DNA of 64,000 nucleotides from Marinoscillum sp049115815 (GTDB lineage: Bacteria; Bacteroidota; Bacteroidia; Cytophagales; Cyclobacteriaceae): assembly GCA_049115815.1 (NCBI GenBank), contig JAGDZO010000001.1, positions 124,001-188,000 of the forward strand. The letters run 5' to 3'. The notes below the pieces were generated by a model. That model was not told where the DNA came from. It ran no database searches and worked only from the letters and a program-made list of their open reading frames with translations. Of the stretch, positions 43,327 to 52,044 are shown piece by piece (within the stretch, counting starts at the first letter, position 1; the number at the start of each line of letters is the position of its first letter). The position numbers and the translations under genes are program-made.

Positions 43327-44394
43327 ATGTTGAGACTCGAATATAAAGACTACACACTTGATTTTAAATTTGCAGCAGGCACAAGTCGCGGAATTCTCCG
43401 AAAACATCATGTGATGTTTGTCAAAGTCTTTGCAGATGATTCTGATCTTTATGGGGTAGGAGAGGCAGCTCCATTGCCCAACTTAAGTATTGATTCTCTT
43501 GATCTAATCGATGATTATTTACCTGAGTTGTCATCAAGACTGAAGAACTCAAGTGTACCAACCAATCAACATGAAGTTTTTTCTTTAGTCAATGAAATAG
43601 TACCTCAAGATTTGCCAAGCTTAAAAATGGCACTAGAGGTAGCACTGCTAGATCTTATCCACGGAGGGCGACATCTTTGCTTCAAAAATTCATTTTATCG
43701 GGGCAAGTCTAGTATCCCAATTAATGGATTGATATGGATGGATGAGGCAGAAAAAATGAGCGAGCAGATTCAGAATAAACTAGCAGCGGGCTATCGCTGT
43801 GTCAAGATGAAAATTGGCGCGATTGATTTTGAACAAGAACTGAATCTGATTCAATCGCTGAGGGCACATTCTGACGATTTAATCATTAGAGTGGATGCCA
43901 ATGGTGCTTTTCCGACCAATGAAGTACTATCCAAACTGATGGTATTAGAAGCATACAATATTCACTCTATTGAACAACCAATCATGGCAGGGCAGCATGA
44001 AGCTATGCAGCTGATATGCAGACGGTCAAAAGTTCCTATTGCCTTGGATGAGGAATTGATTGGAATCCATGACTTTGATAAAAAGGAGGCTCTACTAAAT
44101 CTGATTCGACCTCAGTACATTATCCTTAAGCCAACTTTGCTGGGTGGTTTTAAAAACACTTTGGAGTGGATGAGTTTGGCAGATCAAATGAATATTGGTT
44201 GGTGGCTCACTTCAGCACTAGAAAGCAATGTTGCCTTGAATGCTATAGCTCAGTTCGCCGCTAATTATCCCAATAGTGGATTTCAAGGATTAGGAACCGG
44301 TCAGCTTTATCACAACAACATTGAATCCCCGCTAAGAATTGAAAAAGCTGCACTCTTATATGATGAAGGCGTCAATTGGCAGAGCGTCTTTTGA
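43327..44394 (+). CDS. menC: o-Succinylbenzoate synthase (enolase superfamily)
   Basis: MenC dehydrates SHCHC to o-succinylbenzoate in menaquinone synthesis. The KMKIG motif near residue 161 carries the catalytic Lys. The metal ligands are in RVDANGAF, IEQP and ALDEELIG, and LKPTLLGG has the second Lys. The fold also covers dipeptide epimerases, so the assignment depends on family resemblance; ubiE in this window makes menaquinone synthesis plausible. The ATG at 43327 is 15 bases from queA. Confidence 0.78.
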   Translation: MLRLEYKDYTLDFKFAAGTSRGILRKHHVMFVKVFADDSDLYGVGEAAPLPNLSIDSLDLIDDYLPELSSRLKNSSVPTNQHEVFSLVNEIVPQDLPSLKMALEVALLDLIHGGRHLCFKNSFYRGKSSIPINGLIWMDEAEKMSEQIQNKLAAGYRCVKMKIGAIDFEQELNLIQSLRAHSDDLIIRVDANGAFPTNEVLSKLMVLEAYNIHSIEQPIMAGQHEAMQLICRRSKVPIALDEELIGIHDFDKKEALLNLIRPQYIILKPTLLGGFKNTLEWMSLADQMNIGWWLTSALESNVALNAIAQFAANYPNSGFQGLGTGQLYHNNIESPLRIEKAALLYDEGVNWQSVF

Positions 44395-44496
44395 TAGGAT
44401 GTATTAGCTTGCCAGCCATTAATCAGGAATTTTGACTGATTGTGTAGTCGAAGGAACTGCCAGACAATATGTACGTAGTAAACAAGGGATAAATTT

Positions 44497-46980
44497 ATGA
44501 AGGGAAAATTCATTTTTTTGGGGTTGTTGTTTTGGTCACTGCAGGTGGCTTATGGTCAACTCACCACAGATTACTCGAGTGGGGCTTTACTACAAAGACT
44601 AGAAGAGCTGAATACCCTGGGGAGTGTGCTTTATATAGCAGCTCATCCGGATGATGAAAACACGCAATTGATTTCTTATCTGGCGAACGGAAGGAATTTC
44701 AGAACCGGCTATTTGAGTGCTACACGTGGTGATGGAGGGCAGAATCTCATAGGCCCAGAAATTAGAGAAAGACTTGGTGTACTACGGACTCAAGAACTAC
44801 TCGCGGCTAGAAGAACGGATGGAGGTGAGCAGTTTTTCGCTAGAGCGAATGATTTTGGTTACTCAAAACACCCGGACGAAACTTTTTCTGTTTGGGACAA
44901 AGAGAAGGTGCTCGCTGATTTCGTTTGGGTGATTCGTAATTTCCAACCAGATGTATTGGTCACCAGGTTTAGTAGAGTGCCAGGGTCAAGCCATGGGCAT
45001 CATACGGCCTCCGCCATATTGGCTATGGAGGCTTTCAAGTTAAGCGGAGACAGTACGGCCTATCCTGAGCAACTTGAATTCGTCGATACCTGGCAGCCTT
45101 CCAAAATATTTTACAATATCGGTTTGTGGTCTTTTCGCAGAAGCGGTAAAACCTTCAATGAAGATGAGTATTTAAAAATAGATGTAGGCGGCTATAACCC
45201 TCACCTGGGACAATCCTACACCGAGATATCTGCGCTCAGCAGAAGCATGCACAAAAGCCAAGGGTTTGGAAGGGCTGGCAGTCGCGGGTCTGAGTATGAG
45301 TATTTTGAGCAATGGGGCGGTGATCGTTCCACAGAAGGTTTGTTTGAGGGTATTGATACTTCTTGGGAAAGGGTTGAAAATAGCTCGGAGGTAGCAACAT
45401 ACCTTGCCGATGCTTTACGCAGCTTTGATCCTTCGCGCCCAAGTGCTATCCTCGGGTCTTTGATAAATGCTCGGAGCTCATTGCTGGCATTGCCAGATCA
45501 GTATTGGAAGGATAGAAAACTCAATGAGATTGATGAATTGATCAAAATCGTGACAGGAGTTTTTATGGAAGTATCATGTGATAAAAAATCCTATTCAGTT
45601 GGAGATACAATAGCTACAGATTTGGAAATAATCAATAGAAGTCCGGAAGAGATCATGCTTACTTCCGTCAACTTCAACACTTACAGTGAAAATTTCATTT
45701 ACAATCTTGACCTCAAGGAGAACCAAAGCAATCTATTCGATTATTCATTTGTGATACCTTCATCGGTCAAAACTTCTAATCCTTATTGGTTGGAGAAGCC
45801 AAGCAGCACAGGGATGTATACTGTGGATGATCAACAGCAGATCGGTCAGGGCGAGAATGCTCCTCAAATTATGGCTAGGGTCACGTTGAAAATCGGAAAG
45901 CAATTTATGGACTATGAGTTGCCGGTAGTGTATCGGGTCACTGATCCAGTAAAAGGGGAAATGAAAAGCATCGTGGAAATCACACCAAGGGCCATTGTGA
46001 ATCTAGACCCCCGAGCGATGGTTTTTGTCGGCAGTTCTTCGAAGCAAATCAAAGTGGAAGTTAGCTCAGGCAGTGGAGCAGTTGATGGTGTATTAAGGTT
46101 GAAATTGGGTGATGGCTGGCAAGTAGAGCCAAGCGAGATGCAGGTGAGCATAGACCGAACAGGAGCCAAAAAATCGTTTGATTTTAAAGTGACCCCTCCT
46201 GCCAAGGCTTCAAGTACAATTGTTCAAGCGGAGTTGCAGATTAGGGATGAATATTTCCGCCAGGGAAGAGTAGAAATGAACTATGATCATGTGCCAAGAC
46301 AAACGATTTACCCGTTAAGTGAGGTACAGGTAGTTAGTCTGCCCAATAAGAATATCGCTGGCAAAATTGGATATATAATGGGTGCTGGTGATGATGTTCC
46401 GCATAGTCTCACGCAGCTCGGATATGAAGTGGAACTATTGGATGAAGATGATATTGAGGCTCAGCAGTTAAGCCAGTTTAAAGCGATTATTCTTGGTGTG
46501 AGGGCCTTCAATACCCTACCGTGGCTGGCCTTTAAAAATCAGGAGTTATTCGGGTACGTCAAGGCTGGAGGAAACGTGATCGTCCAATACAATACCTCTC
46601 ATAGATTGGTAACTAAGGATGTAGCACCATATGATATTCAGCTATCCAGAGATCGCGTGACGGTAGAGGAGGCTCCTGTCACATTTTTAAATGCAAAACA
46701 TCCGGTGTTGCAAAGTCCATTTAAAATCTCAGCAAAAGACTTTGACGGGTGGGTGCAAGAGCGAGGGTTATATTTCCCATCCGAATGGGCTGGTGAATTC
46801 ACCCCAATATTGAGTATGAATGATCCCGGAGAACCGGCTCGAAAAGGCAGCCTATTGGTAGCTAAGCATGGCAAGGGATACTATTGTTATACCGGGCTCT
46901 CGTTTTTTAGAGAATTGCCAGCAGGGGTGAGCGGCGCGTATAAACTGCTCATCAATATGATTTCGTTAGGAGAACAATGA
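44497..46980 (+). CDS. PIG-L family deacetylase with C-terminal ThuA-like domain
   Basis: This 827-aa secreted protein has a signal peptide (ending YGQ), then a PIG-L/LmbE deacetylase: YIAAHPDDEN near residues 48-57 and SSHGHHTAS near 167, the zinc site. A beta-sandwich region (about 350-590) follows, and the last 200 residues resemble a ThuA-like class I amidotransferase fold (IILGVRAFNTL). PIG-L enzymes remove N-acetyl groups from sugars. It is followed by a 44-aa membrane protein and a sodium symporter, which suggests uptake of the released sugar (inference). Confidence 0.85.
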   Translation: MKGKFIFLGLLFWSLQVAYGQLTTDYSSGALLQRLEELNTLGSVLYIAAHPDDENTQLISYLANGRNFRTGYLSATRGDGGQNLIGPEIRERLGVLRTQELLAARRTDGGEQFFARANDFGYSKHPDETFSVWDKEKVLADFVWVIRNFQPDVLVTRFSRVPGSSHGHHTASAILAMEAFKLSGDSTAYPEQLEFVDTWQPSKIFYNIGLWSFRRSGKTFNEDEYLKIDVGGYNPHLGQSYTEISALSRSMHKSQGFGRAGSRGSEYEYFEQWGGDRSTEGLFEGIDTSWERVENSSEVATYLADALRSFDPSRPSAILGSLINARSSLLALPDQYWKDRKLNEIDELIKIVTGVFMEVSCDKKSYSVGDTIATDLEIINRSPEEIMLTSVNFNTYSENFIYNLDLKENQSNLFDYSFVIPSSVKTSNPYWLEKPSSTGMYTVDDQQQIGQGENAPQIMARVTLKIGKQFMDYELPVVYRVTDPVKGEMKSIVEITPRAIVNLDPRAMVFVGSSSKQIKVEVSSGSGAVDGVLRLKLGDGWQVEPSEMQVSIDRTGAKKSFDFKVTPPAKASSTIVQAELQIRDEYFRQGRVEMNYDHVPRQTIYPLSEVQVVSLPNKNIAGKIGYIMGAGDDVPHSLTQLGYEVELLDEDDIEAQQLSQFKAIILGVRAFNTLPWLAFKNQELFGYVKAGGNVIVQYNTSHRLVTKDVAPYDIQLSRDRVTVEEAPVTFLNAKHPVLQSPFKISAKDFDGWVQERGLYFPSEWAGEFTPILSMNDPGEPARKGSLLVAKHGKGYYCYTGLSFFRELPAGVSGAYKLLINMISLGEQ

Positions 46981-46988
46981 ACTAAGAA

Positions 46989-47123
46989 ATGGAAAAAGCC
47001 AGCGACAGACAAAATGCGACACCACCGTACTTCAAATCCTGGAGTAGTATCTACTGGATAGTAGGTGGTAGCCTTGTGTTATTCATTTTATTGTTGTCAT
47101 TGTTTAGCCGGGCATTCGTATGA
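46989..47123 (+). CDS. Single-pass small membrane protein (44 aa)
   Basis: ATG at 46989 to TGA at 47121-47123 encodes 44 residues: a polar N-terminus with PPYFKSWSSIYWIV, then one hydrophobic helix (GGSLVLFILLLSLFSRAF). The stop overlaps the ATG of the next gene by four bases (ATGA), implying translational coupling. It is too short for normal gene calls. It could be an accessory subunit of the symporter, as small coupled proteins are known for other transporters; this is inference. Confidence 0.65.
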   Translation: MEKASDRQNATPPYFKSWSSIYWIVGGSLVLFILLLSLFSRAFV

Positions 47124-48826
47124 ATGGGCTAGATCTTACGGTGCTGATAGGCACACTGCTACTGATAGTAGTGTATGGCATGTGGAAGACCCGAGGGCCT
47201 CAGGGTATCGACAGATACTTGCGAGGAGGGGAAACCTTGAAATGGGGCACCATTGGCTTGTCTGTGATGGCTACTCAGGCTAGCGCTATTACCTTTATTT
47301 CCACGCCAGGTCAGGCATACGAAAGTGGCATGGGATTTATTCAAAACTACCTTGGCCTGCCCATAGCGATGATAATTGTATCAGCGTTTTTCATCCCGAT
47401 ATACTATAAGCTCAAGGTCTATACCGCATATGAGTATCTCGAAATGAGATTTGACCTCAAAACACGTATACTTGGTGCTACTCTCTTTTTGATTCAGCGC
47501 GGATTAGCAGCAGGTATTACGATATATGCACCAGCCATTATTCTGTCCAGTATTCTCGACTGGGATCTCACAGCTACGATTATTCTTACAGGACTGCTCG
47601 TGATCGTCTATACAGCCTCCGGTGGAACGGATGCGGTGAGCATCACTCAGAAATATCAGATGGGAGTGATCCTTGGAGGTATGGTGATCGCTTTGTTTGT
47701 CATAGTGTACTACATCACCGACTATGTTTCTCTTGGAAACGCAATGCAACTGGCAGGTAGTCTTGAGAAATTGAATGCCGTGGATTTTGATTTGAATTTT
47801 GAAAAGCGTTATACGATTTGGTCAGGCTTGGCGGGAGGTCTGTTTCTAGCACTTAGCTATTTTGGAACAGATCAATCTCAAGTGCAGCGTTACCTTGGAG
47901 GCAAGGATGTTACCGAAGGTAGAATGGGATTGATGTTTAATGCAGTGCTGAAAATCCCTATGCAGTTTCTGGTATTGCTAGTGGGAGTGATGGTCTATGT
48001 GTTTTACATCTTTTATACTCCTCCCGTGCATTTCAAGGAAACTTCGATTGCCCAGCTAGAAGCCTCGGCGTACGCTGATGAATACAATACACTCAATGCG
48101 CAGTACGGGGAAATGATGTCGGAACGCAAATCTATAGCTCTGTCATTGTCAGATGAAAATTTGGATGAGAATGGTGAAGCAGAATTGATCGCATCCCTAA
48201 GATCGATAGATGCTGAGTCCATCAAAGTAAGGGAAGAAGTCAAAGGGCTTCTGGTGAAGTCTGACCCAACCATCAAAACGAAAGATTCAGATTACATCTT
48301 CTTAACGTTCATACTGGCCTATCTGCCACATGGACTGATCGGCCTTTTGATTGCCGTGATATTTTCTGCAGCTATGTCATCTTCATCTTCAGAATTGAGC
48401 GCTTTGTCTTCTACAACCACTATGGACTTCTACAAACGATTGGTGTCTAAAGTAGGTGTACGAAGCGACGTGATGGTTTCTCGTGCCTTGACAGTGATCT
48501 GGGGTATTATTGCGATATCCTTCGCGATGCTCGCCAAAAATTCAGAAAACTTGATCGAGGCGGTGAACATCGTTGGATCCATTTTTTATGGTACCATTTT
48601 GGGAATTTTCTTAGTAGCATTTTTTATCAAGAAAGTATCAGGGTCTGCTGTGTTTTGGGCTGCATTGATTGCACAACTTTCAGTCATAATCTGCCATTTT
48701 CTCACAGTCTATGAGGTCATTACGGTGGGTTACCTCTGGTACAATTTGATTGGCTGTTTCCTAACCATAGTACTCAGCTTGATATTCCAAGCAGGCGGAT
48801 TACGAAGCGACATAAAAAAGCCCTGA
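47120..48826 (+). CDS. Sodium:solute symporter (SSS family)
   Basis: This 568-aa protein has about 13 membrane helices. LKWGTIGLSVMATQASAITFISTPGQAY near residues 40-67 and LALSYFGTDQSQVQRYL near 245-261 are the SSS signatures. Loops include one hydrophilic insert near residues 315-385 that is not typical of short family members. Substrate is unknown; context with the PIG-L deacetylase suggests a sugar or sialic-acid-like compound. Confidence 0.9.
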   Translation: MNGLDLTVLIGTLLLIVVYGMWKTRGPQGIDRYLRGGETLKWGTIGLSVMATQASAITFISTPGQAYESGMGFIQNYLGLPIAMIIVSAFFIPIYYKLKVYTAYEYLEMRFDLKTRILGATLFLIQRGLAAGITIYAPAIILSSILDWDLTATIILTGLLVIVYTASGGTDAVSITQKYQMGVILGGMVIALFVIVYYITDYVSLGNAMQLAGSLEKLNAVDFDLNFEKRYTIWSGLAGGLFLALSYFGTDQSQVQRYLGGKDVTEGRMGLMFNAVLKIPMQFLVLLVGVMVYVFYIFYTPPVHFKETSIAQLEASAYADEYNTLNAQYGEMMSERKSIALSLSDENLDENGEAELIASLRSIDAESIKVREEVKGLLVKSDPTIKTKDSDYIFLTFILAYLPHGLIGLLIAVIFSAAMSSSSSELSALSSTTTMDFYKRLVSKVGVRSDVMVSRALTVIWGIIAISFAMLAKNSENLIEAVNIVGSIFYGTILGIFLVAFFIKKVSGSAVFWAALIAQLSVIICHFLTVYEVITVGYLWYNLIGCFLTIVLSLIFQAGGLRSDIKKP

Positions 48827-48845
48827 CGTAAACGCCAAGGCTTTT
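48816..48845 (+). terminator. Terminator after the symporter
   Basis: AAAAGCC (48816-48822) pairs with GGCTTTT (48839-48845) with an inner ACGT/ACG helix. It overlaps the last codons of the symporter and is followed by T-rich sequence. Confidence 0.7.
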
Positions 48846-48868
48846 GATTCATTGACTTGATTTAAAGC

Positions 48869-49735
48869 TTACTTCAGAGAAGCAATCAAATCTTCATTTC
48901 TCTTCACATATCCAAAATCTCCTCCTTCATTAGCTTTTGCCAATTCGATAGATTTTTTGGCAGTAGCAATAGCGTCTTTTTTGTTACCCATTGCAGCTTG
49001 GATTTTGGCTTTGGTGTGTATGTGCCAGAACTGGCCACCATTTTTTCCTTCTGCCAAGTACATGTTGATCCATTCCAAAGCTTGGTCTAGATCCTTATTG
49101 ATAGACAGATAAAAGTTAGCAGCCTGTACGTAGTTTCCTACATTGACTTTAGTGTTCTTCGCTATAGATTCCAATACTGCATCTTGGTAAGAAACAGTGA
49201 TCGGAAGTTTCCAAGAAGCATTGCTCCAAGAGAATTCGATGTTGGCAGATGTGTTGTCTTCGCTGATATCAGATATCTGGAAGGTCATCGACTCTACAGG
49301 AGAAGAAAGTGCGATTGGCTTTACTGCAGTTTTCACCACCACATCTTCTTCCTTGAAGTTGCTCATATTACCACCTATCATCTTACCGTGGATATATACG
49401 GTCCACTCGTCCTTACCCGGTACGCTCAAGATCAGGTATTCACCAGCTTTCACATCTGTTCCAGCAATTTTAGCATCTGTACTTAGCGTTAGTTTAGTCC
49501 CAGAGTTCGCTCCTGTTCTCCACAGTTGACCGAATGGTAGCAGGTATTTATCTCCTTCACCGAAGATCATTCTTCCCTTCACTTTTGGTCTGAAGTAGTC
49601 AATACTCACTTCAGTCAATCCTACTACACTTGAGACAGAGCCGGCAGGACTTGGCTGAGGAGTTTCGATTTGTGCTAATGCTGTACCGCAAGCAAATAGG
49701 ATTACCAATAGGGTTAGTTTTGTTATTTTAATCAT
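48869..49735 (-). CDS. DUF2911 secreted protein with TPR-like tail
   Basis: The 288-aa product (ATG at 49735) has a signal peptide ending near ALAQ, then the DUF2911 core: VEVSIDYFRPKVKGRMIFG-type block, PFGQLWRTGANSGT near residues 67-80, and GEYLILSVPGKDEWTVYI near 97-114. The C-terminal third is helical with TPR-like repeats (AKIQAAMGNKKDAIATAKKS). It is widespread in Bacteroidota, function unknown. It diverges from the 3-methyladenine glycosylase gene. Confidence 0.85.
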   Translation of the reverse strand: MIKITKLTLLVILFACGTALAQIETPQPSPAGSVSSVVGLTEVSIDYFRPKVKGRMIFGEGDKYLLPFGQLWRTGANSGTKLTLSTDAKIAGTDVKAGEYLILSVPGKDEWTVYIHGKMIGGNMSNFKEEDVVVKTAVKPIALSSPVESMTFQISDISEDNTSANIEFSWSNASWKLPITVSYQDAVLESIAKNTKVNVGNYVQAANFYLSINKDLDQALEWINMYLAEGKNGGQFWHIHTKAKIQAAMGNKKDAIATAKKSIELAKANEGGDFGYVKRNEDLIASLK

Positions 49736-49763
49736 AGAATTGTTTTGGTTAGTGTTATATAAA

Positions 49764-50384
49764 ATGTTTGACTTAACTACATACGAAAAACTTCCCAAAT
49801 CGTTTTACCTAAGATCTGATGTAGTGCAGATCGCGAAGGACTTGATAGGCAAGGTTCTCTTTACAAACATAGGTGGAATCTTGACAGCAGCCAAGATAGT
49901 AGAAACGGAGGCTTATTGCGGTCGGAATGACCGAGCATGTCATGCTTTTGAGAGACGTACTAAGCGCACGGAAACAATGTATGGAGAGGGCGGAGTGGCC
50001 TATGTCTATTTGTGTTATGGTATTCATCATTTGTTCAATGTAGTAACCAATATGCACGATCATGCAGATGCTGTTTTGATCAGAGCTGCAGAACCAATCA
50101 TAGGTATTGAGCAGATGCAGCTAAGAAGGAAAAAGCAAAAGCCTACCCAGCTCACTTCTGGACCAGGTGTTTTGAGTCAGGCGCTTGGTATTTCCACAAC
50201 CTATAATGAAGCGAGCTTGGTAGGAGAGGAAATCTGGATTGGTGCAGATAGAAATCAAATCAGGCTAGAAATCGAAATAGATAGAAGAGTTGGCGTGGAT
50301 TATGCAGGGGAAGATGCTTTGCTGCCTTGGCGGTTTATGCTGAGGGAAAGCGAATATGTGAGCGTTAAAAAAAGAAATCTCTGA
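49764..50384 (+). CDS. DNA-3-methyladenine glycosylase (AAG/MPG type)
   Basis: This 206-aa enzyme removes alkylated purines in base-excision repair. Key blocks are ETEAYCGRNDRACHAF near residues 45-60 and YVYLCYGIHHLFNVV near 81-95, with GPGVLSQALGI near 140. The frame starts at 49740, but the ATG at 49764 (MFDLTTYEKLPKSF) gives the usual start. The 3' end merges with a hairpin at 50374-50398. Confidence 0.93.
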   Translation: MFDLTTYEKLPKSFYLRSDVVQIAKDLIGKVLFTNIGGILTAAKIVETEAYCGRNDRACHAFERRTKRTETMYGEGGVAYVYLCYGIHHLFNVVTNMHDHADAVLIRAAEPIIGIEQMQLRRKKQKPTQLTSGPGVLSQALGISTTYNEASLVGEEIWIGADRNQIRLEIEIDRRVGVDYAGEDALLPWRFMLRESEYVSVKKRNL

Positions 50385-50398
50385 GGATCAGAGATTTC
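50374..50398 (+). terminator. Hairpin at the 3' end of the glycosylase gene
   Basis: GAAATCTCTG (50374-50383) pairs perfectly with CAGAGATTTC (50389-50398), loop five bases. It includes the stop codon. No T-run follows on the plus strand, so it may be a factor-aided terminator or RNA-stabilising hairpin. Confidence 0.6.
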
Positions 50399-50523
50399 AA
50401 TTTGCTTTCATACACTTGTTTAACTTTGTCGCTGGGGCTGAAACCCTGTTGGAATAATACAAATATATCTAAGTATAATTTAAAAAATAAAATAATTATA
50501 CAAATTAGTAGAATATTCATATA

Positions 50524-52044
50524 ATGAAGAACATCTTATTGTTTGCATTCAGTCTTTTGCAATTCGTTACTGTCAATGCACAGATAGTATTTTTCGGTAA
50601 ATCCGAACCAATCCGAACCGTTAATTCGGCTAGTGGGGAGAATTATCTTTTCTTGGATTTTGACAATTCTGAAATGTACCTAACAAGAGAAAAACACCCT
50701 GGCAATAAACATGGTGTTCGAGATGCAGGAGATATATGGCTTAGTAGACTGGATAGTACCTGGAGCGAGCCAGAGTTATTGAAGATCAATGATAAGGATT
50801 TTGCGGCTCCAGCTGGCCGAACTCCTGATGGGCAATATCTACTCTTTCATAGGGTAGAGTATGATAAAGGCGTTTACAATGGAAGTGTGCTTGCTTTTTC
50901 TGGAAAGCGATCGGTTGAGCCGTTGAATATTCCTTATTTTAAGAATATCTCGCCAATCCAAACTGGTAACCTCTCTAAAGACGGTAAATATCTTATGCTC
51001 AGCATGGAGAACAAACAAGGCTATGGAGTAGATGATTTGTTTGTTTGTGAGTTGCAATCTGATGGCAGTTGGTCTGCACCTAAGAATCTAGGAAATGTTG
51101 TGAATACAGAATTTCAAGAGATTACTCCGTTCTTAGCGGCGGACAATAAAACCATGTATTTCTCTTCCAATGGCAGGAGAGGAGCTGGGAGTTTTGATAT
51201 CTATCAGACAAAAAGGCTAGATGATACATGGCAGAATTGGTCAATACCTAAAAGTGTTGGGATTGATGTAAATACTGAGGGTGCGGAGACTTCATTTATG
51301 TTTGACCCGGATGCTGAGTACGCCTATTATGTTTCCACTCAAAATAGTGACGGGTATGGTGATGTTAGGCGAATCAAAATCTCTACAGATATCAAACCAG
51401 CCCAAGAGCTGGATGTGGTTCAGCTGCGCATTGCTGAGATCAGGGAACAATCAGATACGCTAAATTTCCTGTTGGTTGACAAGCGCAAAGGGACTCCAAT
51501 TCAAGGCGAAGCGCTTTGGGTAGTGGGAGGAGACACTATTGAAATGTTTTCAAACAATGATGGTTTGATCTCCTTAGTGAAGGGTGAGGAATTGAGAGAT
51601 GTGGAGTTTAAGTCAAAAGGCTACCTGTCTACCAGACTGGATGTGAGTGGTCAAGCTTTGAATGATGTGATGAGAGTTTCTTTAGAGCCGCTGGAAACGG
51701 GCAATGTCATCACGCTTGATCATGTGCTGTTTTATAGAGGAACAGCCAATTTCGTGGAGGGTTCGCAGGATGAATTGGATCTGGTAGTGGAGATGATGAA
51801 TGAAAACCCAGAAGTGAAAATTTTCCTAAAAGGCCATACGGATAATGTGGGTAACAGTGTACTGAACATTCAGCTCTCGCGCGAACGAGTATTGACCGTA
51901 GAGGAATATCTTTTTGACAAAGGGATTGCCAGAGACAGGATCACAGGTGATGGATTTGGTGGCGAAAAGCCGATCGCTAGCAATGATACAGAAGCGACGA
52001 GAAAATTAAATCGTAGGGTAGAGTTTGAGGTAATCAGAGATTAA
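50524..52044 (+). CDS. OmpA-family protein with PD40 beta-propeller
   Basis: The 506-aa protein has a signal peptide (MKNILLFAFSLLQFVTVNAQ) and WD40-like PD40 repeats at residues 40-290 (TMYFSSNGRRGAGSFDIY). An OmpA/MotB peptidoglycan-binding domain follows at about 395-500 (FLKGHTDNVGNSVLN, LSRERVLTVEEYL, NRRVEFEV). It probably links the outer membrane to peptidoglycan. PorE-type T9SS proteins have a similar layout; T9SS membership is only a suggestion. Confidence 0.85.
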   Translation: MKNILLFAFSLLQFVTVNAQIVFFGKSEPIRTVNSASGENYLFLDFDNSEMYLTREKHPGNKHGVRDAGDIWLSRLDSTWSEPELLKINDKDFAAPAGRTPDGQYLLFHRVEYDKGVYNGSVLAFSGKRSVEPLNIPYFKNISPIQTGNLSKDGKYLMLSMENKQGYGVDDLFVCELQSDGSWSAPKNLGNVVNTEFQEITPFLAADNKTMYFSSNGRRGAGSFDIYQTKRLDDTWQNWSIPKSVGIDVNTEGAETSFMFDPDAEYAYYVSTQNSDGYGDVRRIKISTDIKPAQELDVVQLRIAEIREQSDTLNFLLVDKRKGTPIQGEALWVVGGDTIEMFSNNDGLISLVKGEELRDVEFKSKGYLSTRLDVSGQALNDVMRVSLEPLETGNVITLDHVLFYRGTANFVEGSQDELDLVVEMMNENPEVKIFLKGHTDNVGNSVLNIQLSRERVLTVEEYLFDKGIARDRITGDGFGGEKPIASNDTEATRKLNRRVEFEVIRD

